A stretch of 64,000 nt of DNA, taken from contig SPDP01000003.1 in assembly GCA_009360345.1 (NCBI GenBank), positions 558,001 to 622,000 on the forward strand. The letters are read 5' to 3'. Below are positions 17,503 to 25,322 of the stretch, piece after piece (within the stretch, counting starts at the first letter, position 1; each line of letters begins with the position of its first letter). Made by a program: the position numbers and the translations under genes. The DNA is from Alcaligenaceae bacterium SAGV5. Its GTDB lineage: Bacteria > Pseudomonadota > Gammaproteobacteria > Burkholderiales > Burkholderiaceae_B. The notes under the pieces were generated by a model, which saw nothing but the letters and a program-made list of their open reading frames with translations, did no database searches and was not told where the DNA came from.

Positions 17503-18940
17503 TCCGGGAGGACGACTGTTCTTCCCCGCGCCAGGCCGGGGCGCCGCCCACGGCCTTGTGCAGCGAGATGAACGCGAGGTCCTGCGCCAGCGTGGTGGCC
17601 GACAGCGCCAGTTGGGCCTGGATGCGGCGCGCGGCGAGGTCGGCGTTGTCGAATTCGCTCGACAGCTTCGAGGCCGTCAGCCGCCCGGCGTGGTCGGCGG
17701 CCCGTCCGAGCGCCTGCAGCGCGCGCTCCTCGGCCTCGCGGCGCTGCCGGTACTGGTCCAGCTCGACCAGCGCGGACTCGGCCTCGGACAACCCTTCCAG
17801 CACGGCCTGGCGATAGGCCAGCAGCGCGGCGTCGAGTTCGTCGCCGCGGGCGTGGGCGGCGGCCTGCCGCTGGCCCCAGTCGAACAGGGGGATGTCGATC
17901 AGGGGGCCCAGCGAGAAGATCGTCTGGGTATGGGTGGGCGTGTTGCGCCGGTTGAAGTTGTTCGCGAAGTTGCTGGCCACGGTGAGCGAGCCGCCTATGC
18001 CCAGGCGGGGGTAGAGGTCGGCCCGGGCGATGCCCAGTGCGCCCGCGGCGTCCAGTACCCGTGCCTGGGCCATCTGGATGTCGGGGCGGGTGCGCAGCAT
18101 GTCGGCGGGCGTGCTGGTGATGGCCGCCAGCACGGCGGGGTTCGTGGCGTCATCCGGCTCGCGGGTCCAGGCGGGGTCGGGTTCGTGGCGCCCCAGGAGC
18201 ACGGCCAGCTTGAGCGCGCTCTGCCGGATGGCCAGGCCGGGGTCGGCCAGGGAGGCGCGCGCCTGTTCCAGCGCGGCCTGCGTCCGCTCGACCTCCACCC
18301 GCGACGCGAGGCGCGTGCGCTCCCGCAGCGAGATCAACTCCACCTGGCGTTCCTGCAGCGCGACCGCTCCCTTGAGCAATCGTTGCCGGGCCTGGGCGCT
18401 GCGCAGTTCGCGCCAGGCACGCACGACTTCGGCGGCGACGCTGACGCGCGCGCCTTGCAGGGTGGCGGCCGCGGCCTCCACGTTGGCGCGGGCCAGGCGC
18501 TCGGTGGCTTCGCCCCGGCCGAACAGGCCGAGTTCCCAGGTGGCATCGAACCCGGCCTGGAAGTACGAGCTGCTGGCGTCGGCCGCGACGGCGTCGCGCG
18601 TACGGAAGTTCAGGTTGGGCAGATAGGCCGCGTCGGCCACGCCATGCAGCTTGCGCGAGGCCTGCAGGCGGGCATGGGCCTCGGCGATGGTCAGGTTGCC
18701 GGCCAGTGCCTGCCGGACCAGGTCGTCGAGCTGCGGGTCGGCGAATGCTTTCCACCATTCGGCGGGCGCGGCCGCGCCCGCGGCGGCCGGCGCGGCGTTG
18801 TGCCACTGCGCGGGAACGTCGGCATGCAGGTCCGGGGCAGGAGCGCTCGCGCATCCGGCCAGGGCGGCGGCGGCCAGGACCAGCGTCCGCCGAAGACCGG
18901 GATGGGAAAGAGGGGACTGCGGAAAGCGGAAAAAGGGCAT
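17498..18940 (-). CDS. NodT-type outer-membrane efflux lipoprotein
   Basis: Outer-membrane factor of 480 residues (TolC/NodT family). A lipobox LAGC lies near residue 30. Two repeats of the outer-membrane efflux domain follow, with helix signatures DLVRQALAGNLTIAEAHARL and the internal WELGLFGRGE and IDIPLFDWGQRQA motifs. It would form the exit channel for a tripartite pump. Its partner here is an ABC permease rather than an RND pump, so a DevABC-TolC-like machine is likely. The C-terminal codons are part of a duplicated junction (17492-17502). Confidence 0.92.
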   Translation of the reverse strand: MPFFRFPQSPLSHPGLRRTLVLAAAALAGCASAPAPDLHADVPAQWHNAAPAAAGAAAPAEWWKAFADPQLDDLVRQALAGNLTIAEAHARLQASRKLHGVADAAYLPNLNFRTRDAVAADASSSYFQAGFDATWELGLFGRGEATERLARANVEAAAATLQGARVSVAAEVVRAWRELRSAQARQRLLKGAVALQERQVELISLRERTRLASRVEVERTQAALEQARASLADPGLAIRQSALKLAVLLGRHEPDPAWTREPDDATNPAVLAAITSTPADMLRTRPDIQMAQARVLDAAGALGIARADLYPRLGIGGSLTVASNFANNFNRRNTPTHTQTIFSLGPLIDIPLFDWGQRQAAAHARGDELDAALLAYRQAVLEGLSEAESALVELDQYRQRREAEERALQALGRAADHAGRLTASKLSSEFDNADLAARRIQAQLALSATTLAQDLAFISLHKAVGGAPAWRGEEQSSSRN

Positions 18941-19348
18941 GACCAGGCGCGCAGAGGGGCTGTGGGGCGAGGAGGTGGCATGCGGCCCGGCGACGAGGGG
19001 CGCAACGCGACCAGGCGTGATCTTACTCTGACTGCCTGCCGGGCATCGGGAGCGAGCGGGACGGCCAGGGCAACTGGCGGGCTATACTGCCGCAGTCCAG
19101 GAATTCCCTAACCCAATGGTAATGGAAATGTCTATCTCGGCCGTTTACCCTATGCGCCTCTTGCAACAGGCGCAGCCCACCGGCCGCGTCGACAAGGGCA
19201 CTCCACGCCTTTTCTGCGATACTGCGCAACGGCGGAGGGCCGGGAAGGTCGCCGGGGACATTCCCGCGAGCCTCCCCAGAACGATAAGCGGTGGGCGCTC
19301 AGCCCACAAGGCCCGCGGCCGCAACTGATCTCCCCGAGGTTTCCCTTA
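18941..19348. promoter_or_regulatory. Divergent intergenic region (408 bases) before the aminotransferase operon
   Basis: No convincing gene. It must hold promoters for the efflux gene (minus) and the aminotransferase operon (plus). A TATACT at 19083-19088 is a possible plus-strand -10 without a good -35. A hairpin GTGGGC/GCCCAC (19291-19296 with 19302-19307) lies in the presumed leader. ATTCCCTAA at 19103-19111 occurs in reverse orientation near 27707 in the other divergent region of this gene island. A 70-codon frame at 19116-19328 has no recognisable features and was not called. Confidence 0.45.
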
Positions 19349-20725
19349 ATGAGCTCCGAATCCCAACTGCTTGCCGACGAAGCGCAATACTGCTCGTTCG
19401 GTGATACCGTCCATTACGTCAATCCGCCGAAGATCTTCGATCGCTGCGAAGGCAGCTACATGTACGATGCCCAGGGCACGCCGTACCTGGACCTGCAGAT
19501 GTGGTATTCGGCGGTCAACTTCGGCTATGGCAACCAGCGCCTGAACAATGTGCTCAAGCAGCAACTGGACGTGCTGCCCCAGGTCGCCAGCCAGTACCTG
19601 CATCCGACCAAGATCGAACTGGCCAAGGTCATCGCGCAGGACGCCGAGCGCAAGTTCGGCTACAAGGGCCGCGTGCACTTCAACGTGGGCGGCTCGCAGT
19701 CGGTCGAGGACTCGCTCAAGCTGGTGCGCAACGCCACGGAAGGCAAGAGCCTGATGTTCGCCTTCGAGGGCGGCTATCACGGCCGTACCCTGGGCGCTTC
19801 GGCCATCACCTCCAGCTATCGCTATCGCCGCCGCTACGGCCATTTCGGCGAGCGTGCCCATTTCGTGCCGTTCCCGTATCCGTTCCGCCGCCCGCGCGGC
19901 ATGACGGCCGAGGAATATAGTGAGCACTGCGTGGCCGGTTTCGCCCGCCTGTTCGAGACCGAGTACAACGGCGTCTGGGATCCGAAGGTGGGGCAGGCCG
20001 AATACGCCGCGTTCTACGTCGAGGCCATCCAGGGCACCGGCGGCTACGTCGTGCCTCCGGCCGGTTTCTTCAAGGGCCTGAAGAAGGTGCTGGACCAGTA
20101 CGGCATCCTGCTGGTGGTCGACGAAATCCAGATGGGTTTCTACCGTACCGGCAAGCTCTGGGCCATCGAGCACTTCGGCGTCCAGCCCGACATCCTGGTG
20201 TTCGGCAAGGCGTTGACCAACGGCCTGAATCCGCTGGCCGGCCTGTGGGCGCGTGAAGAACTCATCAACCCCACCGTGTTCCCGCCGGGATCGACCCACT
20301 CCACCTTCGCGTCCAACCCGCTCGGTACCGCCGTCGGCCTGGAAACCATGAAGATGCTGGCCGAGGTCGACTACGAGTCCATGGTGATGGCCAGCGGCAA
20401 GCACTTCCTGGAGGGCCTGAAGGACCTGCAGAAGCGCCACCGCGAGATCGGCGACGTCGACGGCCTGGGCCTGGCCCTGCGCGCCGAGATCTGCACCGAA
20501 GACGGTTTCACGCCCAACAAGGCGTTGCTGGACCGCATGGTCGACATCGGCCTGTCCGGCGACCTGGACTACAAGGGCAAGAAGATGGGCCTGGTCCTGG
20601 ACGTTGGCGGCTACTACAAGAACGTCATCACGTTCGCGCCTTCGCTGCACATCACGCCGGAAGAGATCGACCAGGGACTGGCGCTGCTCGACCAGTTGCT
20701 GACTCGTGCAAAGAACGGCGGTTGA
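19349..20725 (+). CDS. Class III PLP-dependent aminotransferase
   Basis: Aminotransferase of 458 residues in the acetylornithine/diaminobutyrate/omega-amino-acid group. PLP ligands visible are the VGGSQSVEDSLKL phosphate region, VVDEIQMGFYRTGK and the Schiff-base Lys287 in LVFGKALTNG. The substrate cannot be told from sequence; the setting with arginase-like and cyanophycin genes points to an arginine-, ornithine- or diamine-related amino group. First gene of a plus-strand operon, two bases before the GNAT gene. A structured leader of about 250 bases may precede it. Confidence 0.88.
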   Translation: MSSESQLLADEAQYCSFGDTVHYVNPPKIFDRCEGSYMYDAQGTPYLDLQMWYSAVNFGYGNQRLNNVLKQQLDVLPQVASQYLHPTKIELAKVIAQDAERKFGYKGRVHFNVGGSQSVEDSLKLVRNATEGKSLMFAFEGGYHGRTLGASAITSSYRYRRRYGHFGERAHFVPFPYPFRRPRGMTAEEYSEHCVAGFARLFETEYNGVWDPKVGQAEYAAFYVEAIQGTGGYVVPPAGFFKGLKKVLDQYGILLVVDEIQMGFYRTGKLWAIEHFGVQPDILVFGKALTNGLNPLAGLWAREELINPTVFPPGSTHSTFASNPLGTAVGLETMKMLAEVDYESMVMASGKHFLEGLKDLQKRHREIGDVDGLGLALRAEICTEDGFTPNKALLDRMVDIGLSGDLDYKGKKMGLVLDVGGYYKNVITFAPSLHITPEEIDQGLALLDQLLTRAKNGG

Positions 20726-20726
20726 G

Positions 20727-21824
20727 GTGGCTGGTCCGGGGGCGACCCCGGACTTCCTGCGGCCGTATCTGAACCGGTTGGAACCCGAGGGGCTGGTAGG
20801 CCATTTCCTGGCTTGCCCGCCCCAAGGCTTTTCTGCGTGGGTGACCGCCAGCGGCGGTCCGATGTTCCGCGCGCGCTTCGACCTGCTGACCACCGCCGAC
20901 GACGGCGCCAAGCGCCTGGTTCGGCGCCTGCCGGGTTTTCGCTTCTGGCGGGGCCTGTTGCAGCCGCGCACCGCGTTCGTCGGCACGACCGTATCGGAAT
21001 ACGCGCTGCTGGCCGCGGGCACGGCGCCGGCCAGCCTGGCCGAGCAGTTGAAGGCCGAGTACGGCGGGCAGCAGCCGTTCCTGATCGTCAAGGACCTGCC
21101 GCAGGATTCGCCGCTGCTGAGCCGTGAAGAAAACGACTACGCCGCGGCGCTGGCCCAGGCCTGCCAGGCCGAGGGCTTCGTGCTGGTAGAAGGCCAGGCG
21201 CTGGCCTATGTACCCATCGATTTCGCCAGCCTGGATGGCTATCTCGAAAGGGTGTCATATTCGCGGCGCAAGAATATCCGCCGCAAGCTGCGCTCGCGGG
21301 CGGCGCTGGATATCGAGCGGGTCCGGACCGGCGATTCCCGCTTCGCGCAGCCCGACGTGCTGCGGGAGTTCTACGCGCTCTACCGGAATGTCTACGACCA
21401 GAGCGAGATGCATTTCGACCTGTTGACGGAAGGTTTCTTCCAACGGGTCCTGCAGGACGGGGACAGCGGCGGGATCGTGTTCGTGTACCGCCGCGAAGGC
21501 CGGATGATCGGCTACAACATCTGCTTCGAGTGCGACGGCAACCTGGTCGACAAGTACATCGGATTCCAGTATCCCGAGGCCCGGGACAACAACCTGTATT
21601 TCGTCAGCTGGATGGTCAATCTCGACTACGCGCTGGAGCGCGGCTTGCGCCACTACATCGCCGGCTGGACCGACCCCGAGGTCAAGTCCTACCTGGGGGC
21701 CTCGTTCACCTTCACGCGGCACGCGGTCTATATCCGCAATCCCCTGCTGCGGGCCGTGCTCAAGCGCTTCGCGGGACGCTTCGAGGGCGACCGCACCTGG
21801 AGCGAAGGAGACGGGAAGGCATGA
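20727..21824 (+). CDS. GNAT/FemAB-like acyltransferase
   Basis: Protein of 365 residues with a C-terminal GNAT or FemAB-like half (about 180-350): SYSRRKNIRRKLRSRA, ALYRNVYDQSEMHFD, GIVFVYRREGRMIGYNICF and DKYIGFQYPEARDNNLYFV. This group acylates amines, some members using aminoacyl-tRNA. The start is uncertain: GTG at 20727 follows the preceding stop immediately, and another GTG at 20706 would overlap it. Its stop overlaps the arginase-like start as ATGA. Probably modifies an amine made or used by its operon partners; no substrate can be named. Confidence 0.75.
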   Translation: MAGPGATPDFLRPYLNRLEPEGLVGHFLACPPQGFSAWVTASGGPMFRARFDLLTTADDGAKRLVRRLPGFRFWRGLLQPRTAFVGTTVSEYALLAAGTAPASLAEQLKAEYGGQQPFLIVKDLPQDSPLLSREENDYAAALAQACQAEGFVLVEGQALAYVPIDFASLDGYLERVSYSRRKNIRRKLRSRAALDIERVRTGDSRFAQPDVLREFYALYRNVYDQSEMHFDLLTEGFFQRVLQDGDSGGIVFVYRREGRMIGYNICFECDGNLVDKYIGFQYPEARDNNLYFVSWMVNLDYALERGLRHYIAGWTDPEVKSYLGASFTFTRHAVYIRNPLLRAVLKRFAGRFEGDRTWSEGDGKA

Positions 21825-22696
21825 GCATGGCCCCGCTGGTGCTCGACTTCGACGATGCCTGCGGCAAGGTGGACGGCGCCACGGTGCTGCCGCTGCAGTC
21901 CTGGCAGGAGGCCGTGCGTTTCGGCTGCTCGCTGGCTACGTTCCGCGCCCTGCGGCGCGAGCTGGACGGCGTCATGCCGGCGTGCCATGGCACCGTGCTG
22001 ATGGGCAGCGGCGATTTCCACCACCTGAGCTGGCCCCTGATCGAGCGTATGCGCGCGCGCGGGCCGTTCCGCGTGGTGGTGTTCGACAACCATCCGGACA
22101 ATATGCGCTACCTGTTCGGCATCCATTGCGGCTCGTGGGTGCGGAAGGTGGCCGCGTTGCCCTTCGTCTCGCATGTCCACGTGATAGGCATCACGTCGGG
22201 CGACGTGGGGTGGTCGCACAGTTGGGAAAACTACCTGCGTCCGTTGGCCGGCGGCAAGCTCAGCTACTGGTGCATGAACGTGGACGCGGGCTGGGCCCGG
22301 CTGCTGGGCCTGGGCGGCGCGGTGCGAAGCTTCGACGGCCCGGATGCGTTGATGGACGCGGTGCTGCCGGTCCTGGCGGCGTCGTCCGAGCCCACTTATG
22401 TCTCGATCGACAAGGATGTGTTCCACCCCGATGTGGCCCGTACCAACTGGGACCAGGGCATCCTGCGCGAGGAGCACGTGGCCCGGGCGCTCGCGGCGCT
22501 GCCGGGCAGGGTGATCGGCAGCGACATCACGGGCGAGGTCTCGCACTACGAGTACCGTACCCGGTGGAAGCGGTGGCTGAGCGCCGCCGACGGGCAGGAG
22601 GCGCCGTCTCCGGCGCTCCTGGCCCAATGGCAGGCCCAGCAGCACGCGCTCAATGCGCGACTGATTGGCCTGTTGGCTGCCGCATCGCCGCACTGA
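21821..22696 (+). CDS. Arginase/ureohydrolase-family protein
   Basis: Protein of 291 residues with a diverged set of arginase metal motifs: GSGDFHHLS in place of GGDHS, DNHPDN for DAHxD, and SIDKDVFHPD for SxDxDxxDP. The Mn-binding His and Asp residues are retained, so hydrolysis of a guanidino compound is plausible, but the family is broad (arginase, agmatinase, guanidinobutyrase, guanidinase). ATG at 21821 overlaps the upstream stop. The last 47 bases overlap the convergent cphA gene end. In context it may act on arginine or on the side chain of an Asp-Arg product. Confidence 0.8.
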   Translation: MSMAPLVLDFDDACGKVDGATVLPLQSWQEAVRFGCSLATFRALRRELDGVMPACHGTVLMGSGDFHHLSWPLIERMRARGPFRVVVFDNHPDNMRYLFGIHCGSWVRKVAALPFVSHVHVIGITSGDVGWSHSWENYLRPLAGGKLSYWCMNVDAGWARLLGLGGAVRSFDGPDALMDAVLPVLAASSEPTYVSIDKDVFHPDVARTNWDQGILREEHVARALAALPGRVIGSDITGEVSHYEYRTRWKRWLSAADGQEAPSPALLAQWQAQQHALNARLIGLLAAASPH

Positions 22697-25271
22697 TCGC
22701 GCAATCCGCGGCAATGCGCTGCTCGATGTGGGCCAGCGCCTCTTCCACCTGATCCACCAGGATCAGGCACAGGTCGCCCGCCGCGAGTTCGTCCATGGCC
22801 GTGTCGATGGCCAGGAATTCTCCCCGGATCTCCCGCACGTCCTGCGCACGGGTCGCGCCCGCCAGCCCTTCGCGCAGCAGCGTCAGCACCTCGCCGTCTT
22901 CCCGGCCGCGCTGGCACTGGTCTTCGTACAGCACGACCTGGTCGAAGGCGGTGCCGAGGATTTCCGTCTGCCGGCGGATGTCCACGTCGCGGCGGTCGCC
23001 CGCCCCGCTGATGACCACCGATCGCCGCTTGGCTGGCATGCGTTCGATCGCGCGCACCAGCGCCTGGATGGCGTCGGGGTTGTGGCCGTAGTCGGCGAAG
23101 ATCGTGGCGCCGCGGAACTCGAAGCGGTTGAAGCGGCCGGGCGCGGTCTGCGCGTCGTTGACGAAGCTGGCCAGGCCGCGGCGGATGACCTGCCAGTCCA
23201 GGCCCAGGGCCCAGGCGGCGGCGATGGCCGCCATCGCGTTCTCGACCTGGAAGTCGATGGCGCCGTCGTAGGTCAGGGGAATGTCGGCCAGCGCGATGCG
23301 ATGTTCTTCCGCGCCGCGTGCCGCGACGATGGCCTGTCCGTCGCGGTAGACCACGCGCTGGTTCTTGGCGCGCTGGGTGGTGATCAGCGTGTGATGGCGG
23401 TCGCTGGAGAAAAAGATGACCGAGCCGGGGCAACTGTCCGCCATGTTGGCGACGTTGGGATCGGTGGCGTTGAGCACGGCGGTGCCGGTGGGCGCCACGT
23501 TCTCGACGATCACGCGCTTGACCACGGCGAGGTCTTCGACCGTGCTGATGAAATTCAGGCCCAGGTGGTCGCCCATGCCGATGTTGGTCACCACCGCCAC
23601 GTCGCAGCGGTCGAATCCCAGTCCTTCGCGCAGGATGCCGCCGCGCGCGGTTTCGAACACGGCCGCGTCGACGTCGGGGTGCAGCAGCACGTTGCGCGCG
23701 CTGCGCGGTCCGCTGCAGTCGCCCACGTCGATGCGCTGCTGGCCGATGTAGACCCCGTCGGAATTGGTCATGCCGACCAACTGGCCGTTGACGCCCTGCA
23801 GGTGGGCGATCAGGCGCACGGTCGTGGTCTTGCCGTTGGTGCCGGCCACCGCGACCACGGGGATGCGGCCGTCGTCCTCGGGCGCGAACATGTCGGCGAT
23901 GACGGCTTCGCCCACGGCGCGCGGCTTGCCGTAGGACGGCGTGAGGTGCATGCGCAGGCCAGGGGCCGCGTTGACTTCCACGATGGCGCCGCCCTGGCTT
24001 TCCAGCGGCTTGATGACGGTGCCGGCCACGACGTCCACGCCGCAGATGTCCAGGCCCACCGTGCGCGCCGCCGCGATGGCGTGGGCGGCGAACTCGGGAT
24101 GGACCTCGTCGGTCACGTCGGTGGCCGTGCCGCCGGTGCTCAGGTTGGCGTTGTTGCGCAGGATGACCAGCGCGCCGTTGGGCGGGACCGACTCGGGCGT
24201 GTAGCCCGCCTTGGCGAGCGTCGCGATGGCGATGTCGTCCAGGCGGATCTTGGTCAGGCTGGTGGCATGGCCTTCGCCGCGGCGGGGATCCTTGTTCACC
24301 TCGTCGACCAGTTGGCGGATGGTGTGCACGGCGTCGCCGGATACCTGGGGCGGATCGCGCCGCGAGGCCGCGACCAGCGTGTCGCCGACCACCAGCAGCC
24401 GGAAGTCGTGGCCGGGGATGTAGCGCTCCACCAGGACGGCCGATCCGTACTTGTCGGCTACCGCATAGGCCGCCAGGATTTGCTCACGCGTCGAGATGTT
24501 GACCGCGACGCCCTTGCCCTGGTTGCCGTCGCGCGGCTTGACGACGACGGGCGCGCCGATCTCCTGGGCCGCCGCCCACGCATCCTCGGCATCCTCGACC
24601 GGACGGCCTTCGGGAACCGGGACGCCGGTGGCATGCAGCAGGGTCTTGGTCAGTTCCTTGTCCTGGGCGATCGATTCGGCGATGGCGCTGCTGCGGTCCA
24701 TCTCGGCCGCCTGGATGCGCCGTTGCTTCTTGCCCCAGCCGAACTGGATCAGGCTGCCTTGCGTCAGGCGGCGATACGGGATGCCGCGCTGGACCGCCGC
24801 CTGCACGATGGAGCCGGTGCTGGGGCCGATGCGGATGTCCTCGTCCAGGTCGCGCAGTTGCGTCAGCGCGGCGTCGAGGTCGAAGGGCGTGTCATGCTCG
24901 GCGGCCTGGCACAGCTCGAGCGCGAACTTCAGGGCCCGCCGGCCGACTTCTTCCTCGGTGTACTCGACCACGACCTGGTAGATGCCGGCGTCCAGCGTGG
25001 GCACGGTGCGCACGAAGGTGACCGGGCAGCCGGCCTGCGATTGCAGCCCGAGCGTGGCCAGCCCGAGCGCGCGGGCCATGGAGACGGAGCGCTCCTGCCC
25101 GGCCGGCTGCAACAGGCCGATGGCCGGAAAGCGGGCGCGCAGGCGCGCCTCGAAGCCGGAGATGCCGGCGATGGCGCGCTCGGCTTCGGTGCACGAGACG
25201 ATCGCCTCGAGCGCGGTGCGCCGGCTCCACAGATTGGGGCCGCGCAGTGCACGGATACGTGAGACTTCCAT
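22650..25271 (-). CDS. cphA: Cyanophycin synthetase CphA
   Basis: Full-length cyanophycin synthetase, 873 residues. It makes multi-L-arginyl-poly-L-aspartate from Asp, Arg and ATP. Three domains are visible: an N-terminal domain (about 1-160), an ATP-grasp domain that activates the aspartate backbone (about 165-485; VVKPRDGNQGKGV, LVERYIPGHDFRLLVVG, IVEVNAAPGLRMHL) and a Mur-ligase-like domain that adds arginine (P-loop AGTNGKTTT near residue 495, then ETARGGILREGLGFD and DYGHNPDAI). All key ATP-binding residues appear intact. It follows the second synthetase by 51 bases on the same strand, as in the cphA'/cphA pair of Cupriavidus. No cyanophycinase lies nearby. Confidence 0.95.
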   Translation of the reverse strand: MEVSRIRALRGPNLWSRRTALEAIVSCTEAERAIAGISGFEARLRARFPAIGLLQPAGQERSVSMARALGLATLGLQSQAGCPVTFVRTVPTLDAGIYQVVVEYTEEEVGRRALKFALELCQAAEHDTPFDLDAALTQLRDLDEDIRIGPSTGSIVQAAVQRGIPYRRLTQGSLIQFGWGKKQRRIQAAEMDRSSAIAESIAQDKELTKTLLHATGVPVPEGRPVEDAEDAWAAAQEIGAPVVVKPRDGNQGKGVAVNISTREQILAAYAVADKYGSAVLVERYIPGHDFRLLVVGDTLVAASRRDPPQVSGDAVHTIRQLVDEVNKDPRRGEGHATSLTKIRLDDIAIATLAKAGYTPESVPPNGALVILRNNANLSTGGTATDVTDEVHPEFAAHAIAAARTVGLDICGVDVVAGTVIKPLESQGGAIVEVNAAPGLRMHLTPSYGKPRAVGEAVIADMFAPEDDGRIPVVAVAGTNGKTTTVRLIAHLQGVNGQLVGMTNSDGVYIGQQRIDVGDCSGPRSARNVLLHPDVDAAVFETARGGILREGLGFDRCDVAVVTNIGMGDHLGLNFISTVEDLAVVKRVIVENVAPTGTAVLNATDPNVANMADSCPGSVIFFSSDRHHTLITTQRAKNQRVVYRDGQAIVAARGAEEHRIALADIPLTYDGAIDFQVENAMAAIAAAWALGLDWQVIRRGLASFVNDAQTAPGRFNRFEFRGATIFADYGHNPDAIQALVRAIERMPAKRRSVVISGAGDRRDVDIRRQTEILGTAFDQVVLYEDQCQRGREDGEVLTLLREGLAGATRAQDVREIRGEFLAIDTAMDELAAGDLCLILVDQVEEALAHIEQRIAADCAISAAMRQPTGQSVAH

Positions 25272-25322
25272 GATGTTTTCCTGTGATGCGGGCGCTCGGC
25301 GCCGTGCTCGTTTCCCTGGTTT

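Noticed and set aside
19116..19328. Possible 70-codon gene in the gap before the class III aminotransferase.
   Set aside because: No domain, composition resembles translated noncoding DNA, and it lies over the expected promoter and leader.
18941..19348. Guanidine riboswitch in the leader of the arginase-containing operon.
   Set aside because: Neither the ykkC-type core nor paired ACGR hairpin loops could be recognised.
22665..25262. Very long open frame (over 860 codons) antisense to cphA, and similar ones opposite the sulfatases, the cphA2 gene and the ABC exporter.
   Set aside because: They mirror codon positions of clearly coding genes in a GC-rich genome, have His/Gly/Asp/Val/Arg-biased composition, no recognisable domains and no plausible ribosome sites.
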